This document shows, piece after piece, positions 19,665 through 28,529 of a DNA stretch of 64,000 nt (positions are counted from its first letter, which is position 1; the number at the start of each line of letters is the position of its first letter). The position numbers and the translations under genes were made by a program. The stretch spans positions 2,232,001 through 2,296,000 of the forward strand of contig NC_021500.1 in assembly GCF_000410515.1 (NCBI RefSeq), read 5' to 3'. The notes below the pieces were generated by a model. That model saw nothing but the letters and a program-made list of their open reading frames with translations, was not told the DNA's origin and searched no databases. This DNA comes from Enterobacter sp. R4-368. GTDB taxonomy: Bacteria > Pseudomonadota > Gammaproteobacteria > Enterobacterales > Enterobacteriaceae.

Positions 19665-20681
19665 TTACAAAAGACCGGCTTCGGTCATTAACTCGCTGAC
19701 TTTTTTGCTGTTAAGCGCAGAGGGTTCCACTTTCGGTGCGTCTAATTGCGCCAGCGGAACCAGTTTTTCGTTAGATGCCGCGCCTTCCCCTACTGCGTAT
19801 TCAAACGCATTGTTGGTACGCAGCATCTCCTGGCCCTGCTTGCCGGTTATCCATTTGATAAACGCCTGCGCCTGTTCCTGGTGTTTGCTGGACGCTAAAA
19901 CGCCGCCGCCAGAGATGCTGACGAACGCGCCAGGATCCTGATGTTTAAAGTAGTGAAGCTGAGTGTTTTTGCTGTTCTCGCCGGTTTTCGCCTGATCGAC
20001 AAAGTAGTAGTAGTGATAAATCACGCCGCCGTCGATTTGTCCGGCATTGACCGCTTTCATCACCGTGCTGTTGCCTTTGTAAGGCATAAAGTTGGTTTTC
20101 ATCGCTTTCAGCCAGTCGAGCGTGGCTTTTTCACCTTTCAGGGTCAGCATCGCGCTGACAATGGCCTGGAAATCAGCGCCTGAAGGCGACGCCGCCCAGC
20201 GGCCTTTCCATTCCGGTTTGGCTAAATCCATGATCGACGCAGGTAATTGCGAGGCGGAGAGTTTCGCCGGGTTATAGACAAAAACGGTGCTGCGCGCGGC
20301 AATACCAATCCAGCGACCATGCGCCGGACGGAACTGCGCCGGAACTTGTTTCAGCGTATCCGCATTGAGCGGCGCAAAAAGCCCGGCGTTGTCGACCAGC
20401 GTCATCGCCGGGGAGTTTTCCGTCAGAAACACATCCGCTGGCGAAACGTTGCCTTCCTGCACCAGTTGATTGCCCAGCTCCGTGTCGCCGCCGTTACGCA
20501 ACGTGACTTTGATGCCGGTTTCTTTGGTGAATTCGTCGACCCAGGATTTGGTCAGGTTTTCGTGCTGCGCGTTATAGACCACGATACCGTCGTCGTTATC
20601 GGCGGCGAGCGCCGCGGGAGCAGCAAAAACTGAAGAGATGACCAGTGCAAGTGAACAGAGCGGCAAAAAGCGGTTCTTCAT
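19665..20681 (-). CDS. Periplasmic ferric iron-binding protein (FbpA/SfuA/KfuA type)
   Basis: About 338 residues from the third of three tandem ATGs, which has AGGA at 6-base spacing; the first is at 20687. Signal peptide ends near AALAA. The mature start DGIVVYNAQHENLTKSW and the motif GVIYHYYYFVDQ (iron-ligand tyrosines) mark a ferric-binding protein of the transferrin-like bacterial class. It binds free Fe3+ in the periplasm. First gene of a three-gene operon matching sfuABC/kfuABC; a Fur-like site lies upstream. Confidence 0.93.
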   Translation of the reverse strand: MKNRFLPLCSLALVISSVFAAPAALAADNDDGIVVYNAQHENLTKSWVDEFTKETGIKVTLRNGGDTELGNQLVQEGNVSPADVFLTENSPAMTLVDNAGLFAPLNADTLKQVPAQFRPAHGRWIGIAARSTVFVYNPAKLSASQLPASIMDLAKPEWKGRWAASPSGADFQAIVSAMLTLKGEKATLDWLKAMKTNFMPYKGNSTVMKAVNAGQIDGGVIYHYYYFVDQAKTGENSKNTQLHYFKHQDPGAFVSISGGGVLASSKHQEQAQAFIKWITGKQGQEMLRTNNAFEYAVGEGAASNEKLVPLAQLDAPKVEPSALNSKKVSELMTEAGLL

Positions 20682-21022
20682 CATCATTCCTTTTAAATTA
20701 TGTGTAACAGTCAGCACATACGAGCCGGGGTGGATTTTAATCGTAGCGGAAATGAAATGAGAATCAAAACTATTATCAGAAGAATGAGTTTGAAATTAAA
20801 TATCATCAAAAATTAAAAAATGAATTAATCCACTAATTCACAATTGCAGGATACGCAGAAGATTAAGACAACCTTAACATCAGGTTAAATGTTTCACATA
20901 TTATCAATCCAGCGAATCAGACAACCGTGGCTATCTTTTCCATGAATAACAAATTAACATCAGATTGAGTGGGTTTAATACCAAACATCGCAAAACAACC
21001 TGCACAGGTAAGACAAATTATT
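20682..21022. other. Divergent control region, ferric transporter / small unknown gene
   Basis: About 340 AT-rich bases. A Fur-like box (20761-20779) lies on the transporter side. No hairpin or other gene seen. Confidence 0.5.
20761..20779 (-). promoter_or_regulatory. Candidate Fur box for the ferric transporter
   Basis: Minus-strand GATAATAGTTTTGATTCTC matches the 19-base Fur consensus (GATAATGATAATCATTATC) at 13 positions by hand count, with an intact left GATAAT. It lies 80 bases before the binding-protein start. Confidence 0.6.
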
Positions 21023-21250
21023 ATGAAAAATAAAAAGATAGATACAATGGCAAAAGTGGCTATGCGCAGCAGGGGATTGTCTGTAAAAGAAAAGCGCGTG
21101 CGTTATCAGGGTAAGATATTTACCTTTAAATATGTTTCAGGCCACTATGAAATCTTTTTCGAAGGCGAAAAAGTGGACGCCATCGAAACAGATAACATCA
21201 ATCAGGCGATTGCGGATTTTAAAGAAAAGCATAACAAAACGAAGCGCTAA
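21023..21250 (+). CDS. Small basic hypothetical protein
   Basis: 75 residues if read from the ATG at 21023; an in-frame GTG at 20969 would add 18. Lysine-rich: RSRGLSVKEKRVRYQGK, then an aromatic FTFKYVSGHYEIFFEGEKV that suggests two or three beta strands, then a helix ending FKEKHNKTKR. No signal or membrane segment. A loose AGGTAAG precedes the ATG. Not recognised. It lies between Fur-like boxes of the ferric transporter and iutA, so iron control is possible. Confidence 0.55.
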   Translation: MKNKKIDTMAKVAMRSRGLSVKEKRVRYQGKIFTFKYVSGHYEIFFEGEKVDAIETDNINQAIADFKEKHNKTKR

Positions 21251-21561
21251 CCCACGGTAAAATACCTTTTCACTTGCCGTAAACGCATCAAGCAATAAAT
21301 ACCAGCAACCTTATTATACCGGGCGGTATCGTTATCGAACCCGGTGCCCTCCCCGCCCTTTGTCTGTTCAGATTCACGTTCAAAAACCCTAAAAATATCA
21401 TGGAAATCACCGGGTTATTCCAACATTTTTTTACATAAAGCGTTTACTTGGTAACGATAATTCATATCATCTTGATAATCGCTATCAACAAATAGCGATA
21501 TTGCTTGCGGCCGGGAGGATCAGCGCCGCCGTACTTCTGTTAAATCAGGATCACCATAACA
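21251..21561 (+). other. Upstream region of iutA
   Basis: About 310 bases. The right part has overlapping Fur-like boxes (21456-21486). The middle has ACCGGG / CCCGGT around 21319 with a long loop and no U-run, probably not a terminator. GGATCACCATAACA precedes the iutA ATG. Confidence 0.5.
21456..21486 (+). promoter_or_regulatory. Two overlapping candidate Fur boxes for iutA
   Basis: GATAATTCATATCATCTTG (21456-21474, 12 of 19 to the Fur consensus) overlaps CATCTTGATAATCGCTATC (21468-21486, 14 of 19). Overlapping Fur sites of this kind give tight iron repression. They lie 76-106 bases before the iutA start. Confidence 0.7.
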
Positions 21562-23751
21562 ATGAAATCTCGTTATCTTTGGGCATTAAATCCTTGTTTA
21601 TTGATGATGTTTTCCGCTCACGCCTCGGCGGAAGGTCAAAAAGAAGAGACACTGGTGGTTGCCGCCAGCCGCGCAAACCACAGCGTTACGGATATGGCGC
21701 AAACCACCTGGGTCATTGAACAGGCTGAGATTGAGCAGCAGGTTCAGGGCGGAAAAGAGTTAAAAGAGGTGCTGGCGCAGCTAATTCCCGGGATGGACGT
21801 CAGCAGCCAGGGACGCACCAATTACGGTATGAATTTGCGCGGCCGTTCAATGATGGTGATGGTCGACGGTGTACGTCTGAACTCGTCCCGCAGCGACAGC
21901 CGCCAGCTCGATGCTATCGATCCGTTTAACATTGCGCGCATCGAAGTGATTTCCGGCGCAACATCGCTGTACGGCGGCGGCAGTACCGGTGGTTTAATCA
22001 ATATCGTCACCAAGAAAGGCCAGCCAGAAACCGAGGTTGAGTTCCAGACCGGCACGAAAAGCGGTTTTAACAGCCATAACGATCACGACGAGAACATCGC
22101 GGCTGCGGTCAGCGGCGGTAACGATAACGCGTCGGGTCGCCTCTCGGTGGCGTACCAGCGCTATGGCGGCTGGTACGACGGCAAAGGCAATGAAGTGATC
22201 ATTGATAACACGCAAACCGGTTTGCAGTACTCAGACCGCCTGGATGTAATGGGTACCGGCACGCTGAATATCGACGATCATCAGCAGTTACAGCTCACCA
22301 CGCAGTATTACAAAAGCCAGTCTGACGGTAAGCACGGCCTTTTCCTTGGCGAAAACTTCTCGGCGGTGCGCGGCTCCGGCAACGCTTACAACAAAAGCAA
22401 TCTTGATTCCGACCGCATCCCCGGCACCGAACGCCACTTAATTAACCTGCAATACGCCAACAGCGATTTCTGGGGCCAGGATTTACTGGCGCAGATTTAC
22501 TACCGTGACGAAAGCCTGACCTATTATCCCTTCCCGACGCTTTCCGGCGGCTCGGTGACCAGCATTGGCGCATCGCAGCAAAAAACCGATTTCTACGGCG
22601 GCAAACTCACTCTCAACAGCAAACCGCTGGAAGATCTGACATTGACCTGGGGCGTGGACGCCGAACATGAAACCTTCGATGCCAACCAACAATTTTTCAA
22701 TCTCAGCAACGCCGCCGCCAGCGGTGGGATGAAACTGGATAACGCTTATAACGTCGGGCGCTATCCCGGCTACAGCATCACGAACCTCGCGCCGTTCCTG
22801 CAAAGCAGCTATGACATTGCGGCCATCACCCTGAGCGGTGGCGTGCGCTACCAGTACACGGAAAACAGAGTCGACGACTTTGTGGGCTACGCGCAGCAGC
22901 AAGCCATCGCCACCGGCAAGGCGACCTCGGCAGACGCGGTGCCAGGCGGCAAAACGGATTACAACAATCTGCTGTTCAACGCCGGCATCCTCGGTCATCT
23001 GAGCGAACGCCAGCAGGTGTGGTTTAACTTCTCGCAAGGCTTTGAAATCCCGGACCTGGCGAAATATTACGGTTCCGGCACCTACAAGCTGGAAAACGGC
23101 CACTACCGTCTGGTTAACAGCGTCAACGTGAACGATTCGAAGCTGGACGGCATTAAAGTGAATGCCTACGAGCTGGGCTGGCGCTTCACCGGCGATAGCC
23201 TGCGTACGCAGATCGCCGCGTACTACTCGCTTTCGGATAAAACCATCAACATCAACAAAAGCGACATGACCATCAATATTGAAGATGATCAGCGTCGTAT
23301 TTACGGTGTGGAAGGTCAGGTCGATTACTTCTTTAGCAACAGCGAGTGGAGCACCGGCGCAAACTTTAACGCCATCAAGTCGCAAACCCGCGTCGATGGC
23401 AAGTGGCAGAAACTGACCGTGGATAGCGCCAGCCCGTCGAAAATGAGCGCGTGGGTCAACTGGGCGCCAGGCGACTGGACGTTACGCCTGCAAAGCACGC
23501 AGACCTTTGATCTTTCTGACGCCGATGGGAAACATATTGACGGGTACAACACCGTTGACCTGCTCGGCAGCTACCTTCTGCCCGTCGGTAAGTTGAGTTT
23601 TAGCGTTGAAAACCTGCTGGACGAAGATTACACCACCGCGTGGGGACAACGCGCACCGGGTTTATACAGCCCAACCTACGGCGCAGCGGGTTTATATACC
23701 TATAAAGGCCGCGGCCGTACGTTTGGCCTGAATTATTCCGTTCTGTTCTGA
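21562..23751 (+). CDS. iutA: TonB-dependent ferric aerobactin-type receptor
   Basis: 729 residues, alignable from memory to IutA of ColV plasmids along most of its length: LWALNPCLL in the signal peptide, a TonB-box-like EETLVVAA, the plug segment YGMNLRGRSMMVMVDGVRLN followed by SSRSDSRQLD, then 22-strand barrel segments ending YKGRGRTFGLNYSVLF with the C-terminal aromatic. It imports ferric aerobactin or a related hydroxamate across the outer membrane with TonB-ExbB-ExbD (exbBD is at 43-44 kb). The iucABCD synthesis genes that normally precede iutA are absent, so the cell would use siderophore made by others, or the ligand differs. Confidence 0.92.
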   Translation: MKSRYLWALNPCLLMMFSAHASAEGQKEETLVVAASRANHSVTDMAQTTWVIEQAEIEQQVQGGKELKEVLAQLIPGMDVSSQGRTNYGMNLRGRSMMVMVDGVRLNSSRSDSRQLDAIDPFNIARIEVISGATSLYGGGSTGGLINIVTKKGQPETEVEFQTGTKSGFNSHNDHDENIAAAVSGGNDNASGRLSVAYQRYGGWYDGKGNEVIIDNTQTGLQYSDRLDVMGTGTLNIDDHQQLQLTTQYYKSQSDGKHGLFLGENFSAVRGSGNAYNKSNLDSDRIPGTERHLINLQYANSDFWGQDLLAQIYYRDESLTYYPFPTLSGGSVTSIGASQQKTDFYGGKLTLNSKPLEDLTLTWGVDAEHETFDANQQFFNLSNAAASGGMKLDNAYNVGRYPGYSITNLAPFLQSSYDIAAITLSGGVRYQYTENRVDDFVGYAQQQAIATGKATSADAVPGGKTDYNNLLFNAGILGHLSERQQVWFNFSQGFEIPDLAKYYGSGTYKLENGHYRLVNSVNVNDSKLDGIKVNAYELGWRFTGDSLRTQIAAYYSLSDKTININKSDMTINIEDDQRRIYGVEGQVDYFFSNSEWSTGANFNAIKSQTRVDGKWQKLTVDSASPSKMSAWVNWAPGDWTLRLQSTQTFDLSDADGKHIDGYNTVDLLGSYLLPVGKLSFSVENLLDEDYTTAWGQRAPGLYSPTYGAAGLYTYKGRGRTFGLNYSVLF

Positions 23752-23756
23752 TGAGA

Positions 23757-23783
23757 TGTGCCGCCTGTATTTCAGGCGGCACA
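23757..23783 (+). terminator. Terminator-like hairpin after iutA
   Basis: Perfect 11-bp stem TGTGCCGCCTG / CAGGCGGCACA with loop TATTT, five bases past the iutA stop; followed by TTGCGTTTTATT. Confidence 0.85.
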
Positions 23784-24035
23784 TTGCGTTTTATTCATGC
23801 CCAATAAAACGCAAACAAGCCGATATCCTCAGCCATTATTCTGCTGAAAATATATCGTGCTGTTTTTGCCTTAAGCCAAATAGATGACTGAGGCTATTCT
23901 ATTTTCCGGTCAGCGAATGCGTAATATAAGATATATTGAATCAACAACCGCTAAATATAAGATCCAGATATAGATACCGGATTACTACCGCTAACGTTAA
24001 TGCCCCTGAAATAAGACAGATTTTACGGGAGATTT

Positions 24036-24512
24036 TTATTGCATATCCGTCGGTTCAGATTCGCCCGCCGATATCTGCTCGTGCTGCACGGCCGCTTTCG
24101 CGTCCTGTTCGTGTTGTTCAGCCACGCGTTTCTCTTTCTGTAACTGCGCGGTGGCTAACTCTTGTTGCGTTACTTTTTTACCCGAAAACGCATCAACCAT
24201 TTCCGTTCTGCCGTCCGGATATTTAACGATGGTCACCAGTCGTCCGCCGAATTGCGGAATACCGGTCATCGCCAGTGAATAATCAATTTCATGATTTTCC
24301 ACCTTTTTCTTTTCCTGAACCTGCTGCTCGGCTTTTATCTCGTTGCTGTGTTTGTGCTTTTCTGCGCGGCTGGAGAGCGTCACTTTGGTGCTCTCATCAT
24401 GCGAAGCGCTATTTGCCGCGCCGTTATCCGTATGAGCCGCCGATTTATGGTTTGTGTTTTCTTTTGTTGTGGCAAGGTGCGGGCTTGCCTGAATCGCCTG
24501 AATCTCCTGCAT
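24036..24512 (-). CDS. Hydrophilic hypothetical protein
   Basis: 158 residues from the ATG at 24512, with GGAG at 6-base spacing. The first ~75 residues are low-complexity (His, Lys, Asn, Ser, Thr) and likely disordered. An ordered middle reads YSLAMTGIPQFGGRLVTIV, then PDGRTEMVDAFSGKKVTQQ. A charged helix rich in Glu, Gln, Lys and Ala follows. No signal peptide or membrane helix. Not recognised. It stands alone on its strand. Confidence 0.65.
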   Translation of the reverse strand: MQEIQAIQASPHLATTKENTNHKSAAHTDNGAANSASHDESTKVTLSSRAEKHKHSNEIKAEQQVQEKKKVENHEIDYSLAMTGIPQFGGRLVTIVKYPDGRTEMVDAFSGKKVTQQELATAQLQKEKRVAEQHEQDAKAAVQHEQISAGESEPTDMQ

Positions 24513-24951
24513 CATTATCTCCGCTATCAATGACCAGATATTCCGCCAAATGACTCTGCCTGAGCCGAAAAAAAGATCCTCATAACGATTATCGACAGGC
24601 AAAAGAAACAGATTAATAACAAATAGCGCTGAAGCTGGATGATTTACATACAAAAATTAAATAAGCACGCGATATTTAATAAAACAATAATTTTACTTAA
24701 ATCAGTTGGATATTAAAAAATATACGTTAAGTCAGGGCATATAATTAAAAGCGGAAGCGCCGCCCATTTTTATCACTAAATTTTAACAAACGAATGTCCA
24801 TGTCAGCGCGCAACGTTTTAACGCCCGCATCGGCAAAATAACGCGACCGTTTTACTGCTTAACCGCATCGGCGGCAAAGCGACTTTCCCCTGCCTGCGGC
24901 ATGCTGCTACTCTTTGAAACGCGAAAAAATATAAAATATCAGGAGTGAAAA
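24513..24951. other. AT-rich intergenic region between divergent genes
   Basis: About 440 AT-rich bases between a minus-strand hypothetical gene and the plus-strand DsbA-like gene. Both promoters must lie here. I see no clear operator, hairpin or small gene. Confidence 0.45.
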
Positions 24952-25509
24952 ATGAGCCAACAACCGCTACATGCCGCCCCGCTCAGTTGGGGTCACGGCC
25001 CACGCACGTTCGAGGTATTTATCGAACCTACTTGCCCTTTTTCTGTACGCGCGTTTAACAAACTGGACGCGCTGCTTCAACAGGTCGGCGAGGATAACGT
25101 CACGGTAAAAATCCGCCTGCAATCACAGCCGTGGCACCTGTTTTCCGGTGTGATTATCCGCTGCATCCTCGCGGCATCGACGCTTGCGGACGGCAAAAAC
25201 GCCGCGCGTAAAGTGTTGCAAGCGGTTGCCGATCATCGCGAAGAGTTTGAATTTACCGACCACTGCAGCGGCCCGAATATGCACGCCACGCCCCAGCAAA
25301 TTATTGAACGCATCGAACAGTACAGCGGGGTGAAGCTGGCAGAGGCTTTTGCCCGCCCGGAACTGCAAACCGAGATCAAATGGCACAGCAAATACGCGCG
25401 CCAGAATGGCATTCATGTTTCGCCAACCTTTATGGTTAACGGGCTGGTGCAGGCCGACCTCGGTAGCGGCGACGATATCAACGTCTGGGCGCAGCGTATT
25501 CTCGCCTGA
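24952..25509 (+). CDS. DsbA-family thioredoxin-fold protein, cytoplasmic, single active-site Cys
   Basis: 185 residues, no signal peptide, AGGAG before the ATG. A thioredoxin fold with a DsbA-type helical insert: strand FEVFIEPTCPFS at residues 20-31, and a cis-proline loop HVSPTFMVNG near residue 160. The redox site is C28-P-F-S31, so the second cysteine of CXXC is replaced by serine. A disulfide-exchange role of the usual kind is excluded; a monothiol, glutathione- or ligand-binding role is possible. It is 66 bases before yghU, a glutathione transferase-like gene, on the same strand. Confidence 0.8.
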   Translation: MSQQPLHAAPLSWGHGPRTFEVFIEPTCPFSVRAFNKLDALLQQVGEDNVTVKIRLQSQPWHLFSGVIIRCILAASTLADGKNAARKVLQAVADHREEFEFTDHCSGPNMHATPQQIIERIEQYSGVKLAEAFARPELQTEIKWHSKYARQNGIHVSPTFMVNGLVQADLGSGDDINVWAQRILA

Positions 25510-25575
25510 GGCGACTGCTACACTGCTTTGCAGGCGCTTAACTTCTTCAACACATCAACGAAAAGGCAGGCCAAA

Positions 25576-26439
25576 ATGTCAGACAACTATCAGCCCCCCA
25601 AAGTCTGGACGTGGGATAAATCCGGCGGCGGCGCGTTTGCCAATATCAACCGCCCGGTTTCCGGCCCAACGCATGACAAAACATTGCCGGTCGGCAAACA
25701 CCCGTTACAGCTCTATTCGCTCGGTACGCCGAACGGCCAGAAAGTGACCATCATGCTGGAAGAGTTACTGGCGAAAGGCGTCAGTGCCGCAGAGTACGAC
25801 GCGTGGTTGATTCGCATCGGTGAAGGCGATCAGTTCTCCAGCGGTTTTGTCGAGGTTAACCCGAACTCCAAAATCCCGGCGCTGCGCGACCACAGCACCA
25901 CACCGCCGACGCGGGTGTTCGAATCCGGCGCGATCCTGCTCTATCTGGCGGAAAAATTCGGGCACTTCCTGCCAAAAGATCCGGCAAAACGCACTGAAAC
26001 GCTGAACTGGCTGTTCTGGCTGCAAGGTTCCGCACCTTTCCTCGGCGGCGGTTTTGGCCACTTCTATAACTATGCGCCGGTGAAGATCGAGTACGCGATC
26101 AACCGCTTTACCATGGAAGCCAAACGCCAACTGGACGTGCTGGATAAGCAACTGGCACAGCACACATTTGTAGCCGGGGATGAGTACACCATCGCCGATA
26201 TGGCCATCTGGCCGTGGTACGGCAACGTGGTGCTGGGCAATGTCTATAACGCGGCGGAATTCCTCGACGCGGGCAGCTACCAAAACGTCCAGCGCTGGGC
26301 GAAAGCGATTGCAGAGCGCCCGGCGGTGAAACGTGGGCGTATGGTTAACCGCACCTTCGGCGAGCCGAGTGAGCAACTGCACGAGCGCCACGACGCCAGC
26401 GATTTCGACACGCAAACTGAAGATAAACGCAACGCCTGA
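25576..26439 (+). CDS. yghU: Glutathione transferase-like disulfide-bond oxidoreductase
   Basis: 287 residues, nearly collinear with E. coli YghU. N-terminal extension YQPPKVWTWDKSGGGAF, thioredoxin-like domain with VNPNSKIPAL and ESGAILLYLAEKFG, then the helical GST domain; the tail LHERHDASDFDTQTEDKR is characteristic. Nu-class GSTs bind two glutathiones and reduce disulfides and organic peroxides. yghU neighbours the hyb operon in E. coli too; here two extra genes intervene. A hairpin follows. Confidence 0.95.
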   Translation: MSDNYQPPKVWTWDKSGGGAFANINRPVSGPTHDKTLPVGKHPLQLYSLGTPNGQKVTIMLEELLAKGVSAAEYDAWLIRIGEGDQFSSGFVEVNPNSKIPALRDHSTTPPTRVFESGAILLYLAEKFGHFLPKDPAKRTETLNWLFWLQGSAPFLGGGFGHFYNYAPVKIEYAINRFTMEAKRQLDVLDKQLAQHTFVAGDEYTIADMAIWPWYGNVVLGNVYNAAEFLDAGSYQNVQRWAKAIAERPAVKRGRMVNRTFGEPSEQLHERHDASDFDTQTEDKRNA

Positions 26440-26447
26440 TCTTGCCC

Positions 26448-26469
26448 ACCGGGCGGCATTCCGCCCGGT
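26448..26469 (+). terminator. Terminator-like hairpin after yghU
   Basis: Perfect 9-bp stem ACCGGGCGG / CCGCCCGGT with CATT loop, followed by TTTCTCCC, 8 bases past the yghU stop. Confidence 0.8.
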
Positions 26470-26571
26470 TTCTCCCGCCTTTCTCCACACCTTCTGCTCT
26501 TTTTTTCACACCATATTTACATAACAGAAATAACTAGTAAGAATGCCTTTTATTTACCCGTAGCCCGCCAA

Positions 26572-27558
26572 ATGTCTGAAAACGCGCTAAAACAGCAGAT
26601 CCAGAATCTGAAGAAGCACAACGCCCGGCTGGTGCGGATCGCGCGCGATGCGCGCAATAAACTCAGCGCCGCGCTCGACGGCACCGGACTCTGTTTGTGG
26701 CAACTGGATGTGCCAAGCGGCAAGCTCATCATCTTTAACCGCCGCTGGGGAGCAATGCTTGGCTATCAACCCAAAGCACTGAGCGCCCATTTTGATGTCT
26801 GGCGCGAACACCTGCATGAAGATGACCGGCAACGGGTGCTGGATGCGTTTTATGACCATTTGCACGGCAAAACCCCGTTTTACGAAGCGTTGCACCGCAT
26901 GCAGCATAAAAATGGCACCGTGACCTGGGTGCTCGATCGCGGTCGCGTCACCGACCGGGACGCCAGCGGCGCGCCGCTGAAAGTGACCGGCACGCACATT
27001 GATATGACCAAAGAGAAGCAGTACGAAGAGCAACTGGCTCTGCTTGCAAACCACGATCCGCTGACCGGCCTCGCGAACCGCCACGCGCTGTTGCAACACT
27101 TCGCTGAACTCAATCTTGCCGGGCCGCTGTGTGTGGCATTTATCGATCTCGATGATTTCAAAGCGGTAAACGATACGTTTGGTCACCGCAGCGGCGATGA
27201 GTTGCTGATCCAGCTCAGCCAGCGCCTGCGTACTGCCTGCCCGGAGGGAACCGTCATCGGGCGGCTTGGCGGCGATGAATTTGTTCTGTTGCTGCCCTTT
27301 GCGCTCAACAGCCTGCTGATTAACAGTACAGCGCATAGCTGTTTGCGTGCCATTCTCAGCCCCTTCGAGCTGGATAATGGCGAGGCGTCGGTAGGCGCAT
27401 CGATAGGCATTGATGAAGTGCAAGCCGGGGATGATTTCGTTAATGCGCTGATGCGTGCCGATCGCGCGATGTATCACATTAAGCACACCGGTAAAAACGG
27501 CGCGGCTATCGGCAAAATACTGATTTCGCTCTCGCCACGGCATGAGGAAACGCCATGA
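26572..27558 (+). CDS. PAS-GGDEF diguanylate cyclase
   Basis: 328 residues, soluble. Residues 1-35 form a basic coiled segment, ~35-150 a PAS fold (SGKLIIFNRRWGAMLGY, then the PAC end VTGTHIDMTKEKQ), ~158-320 the GGDEF domain: HDPLTGLANR, AFIDLDDFKAVND and an intact active site GGDEF at 233-237. It should make c-di-GMP from two GTP. No RxxD product-inhibition site is seen five residues before GGDEF. It overlaps the next gene by four bases (ATGA) and so is co-translated with a FucR-like regulator. Absent from this place in E. coli. Confidence 0.88.
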   Translation: MSENALKQQIQNLKKHNARLVRIARDARNKLSAALDGTGLCLWQLDVPSGKLIIFNRRWGAMLGYQPKALSAHFDVWREHLHEDDRQRVLDAFYDHLHGKTPFYEALHRMQHKNGTVTWVLDRGRVTDRDASGAPLKVTGTHIDMTKEKQYEEQLALLANHDPLTGLANRHALLQHFAELNLAGPLCVAFIDLDDFKAVNDTFGHRSGDELLIQLSQRLRTACPEGTVIGRLGGDEFVLLLPFALNSLLINSTAHSCLRAILSPFELDNGEASVGASIGIDEVQAGDDFVNALMRADRAMYHIKHTGKNGAAIGKILISLSPRHEETP

Positions 27559-28277
27559 AGCACGCGCGCCAGCAAGCGATTCTGCAGCTTCTCACCAGCC
27601 AGCACAGCATCACAACCCAGGCGCTGGCGGCGCAGCTGAATGTCAGTATTGAAACCATTCGCCGCGATCTCAACGCGCTGCAAACGGCGGGGAAAATTGT
27701 GCGTCGCCACGGTCTGGCGCGCACATTGCACGCAGCGTCGCATGATGACGGGGAGCCGTTTCGCGCCCGGCTAAAAAGCCATTACGCGGATAAAGCCGAC
27801 ATCGCCCGCCACGCACTGAACTGGATAGAAGCCGGGATGACGCTGGCGCTGGATGCCAGCTCTACCTGTTTTCATCTGGCGCGGCAGTTACCGGATATCC
27901 CGTTGACGGTGCTGACTAACAGTCTGCCGGTGTGTCAGGAGATGGCGCGCCGCGAACAGATTGAACTTATCTGCTCGGGTGGCCGTCTGGCGCGCACGGA
28001 GCGCTGCTATGTGAACCCGGCTCTCGCAAGCCTTCTGAAATCGCTGGAGATTGATCTGTTTATCTTCTCCTGCGAAGGCGTGGATGCGCGCGGCGATATG
28101 TGGGATTCCACCCGCCACAATGCGGCGTTCAAAGCCCAGCTGTTACGCCGGGCGCAGCAATCATTGCTGTTGATTGATAAGAGTAAATTCTATCGCGCCA
28201 GCGAAGCGAAGATCGGCAATCTGGCGCAGGTCACGCAGATGGTGACCGACGCGAACATCGACGCGCTTCAGCGCTGA
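27555..28277 (+). CDS. DeoR-family regulator, FucR-like
   Basis: 240 residues. DeoR winged helix at residues ~1-55 ([19 protein letters not shown]), then a sugar-phosphate-sensing domain. It aligns closely from memory with E. coli Fuc[60 protein letters not shown]. No fucose genes are near, so the target and effector are open. Start overlaps the cyclase stop in ATGA. Its last 10 bases overlap the 3' end of hybG on the other strand, with no terminator between. Confidence 0.85.
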   Translation: MKHARQQAILQLLTSQHSITTQALAAQLNVSIETIRRDLNALQTAGKIVRRHGLARTLHAASHDDGEPFRARLKSHYADKADIARHALNWIEAGMTLALDASSTCFHLARQLPDIPLTVLTNSLPVCQEMARREQIELICSGGRLARTERCYVNPALASLLKSLEIDLFIFSCEGVDARGDMWDSTRHNAAFKAQLLRRAQQSLLLIDKSKFYRASEAKIGNLAQVTQMVTDANIDALQR

Positions 28278-28522
28278 GGGGCAAACGCTTCGATCTCCAT
28301 GTTGCGCAACGCTTCCAGTGTTGCCAGCGCTTCGTGTTCATCAATCACGCTCATCGCGAAACCGACATGCACCAGCACCCATTGTCCCAGCAATTCACGC
28401 GGTGAATCCTCGCACACCAGCGCGATATTGACGTCGCGGCGCACGCCGCACACATCCACCTGCGCCAGTTGATGAAAATCGTCGCCAACGGCCACCACCT
28501 GCCCCGGTACGCCTATACACAT
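28268..28522 (-). CDS. hybG: HypC-family hydrogenase maturation chaperone HybG
   Basis: 84 residues. Starts MCIGVPG with the essential Cys2 of the HypC family, which carries the Fe(CN)2CO intermediate with HypD and delivers it to the HybC precursor. Last gene of the hyb operon, 7 bases after hybF. Its tail overlaps the convergent FucR-like gene by 10 bases. Confidence 0.93.
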   Translation of the reverse strand: MCIGVPGQVVAVGDDFHQLAQVDVCGVRRDVNIALVCEDSPRELLGQWVLVHVGFAMSVIDEHEALATLEALRNMEIEAFAPQR

Positions 28523-28529
28523 CGTTGCT

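Noticed and set aside
22483..23385. 300-codon frame antisense to iutA
   Set aside because: It lies wholly within iutA, which is well supported; long antisense frames follow from codon bias.
26587..27543. 318-codon frame antisense to the diguanylate cyclase
   Set aside because: Shadow of a gene with an intact GGDEF motif; no ribosome site or domain of its own.
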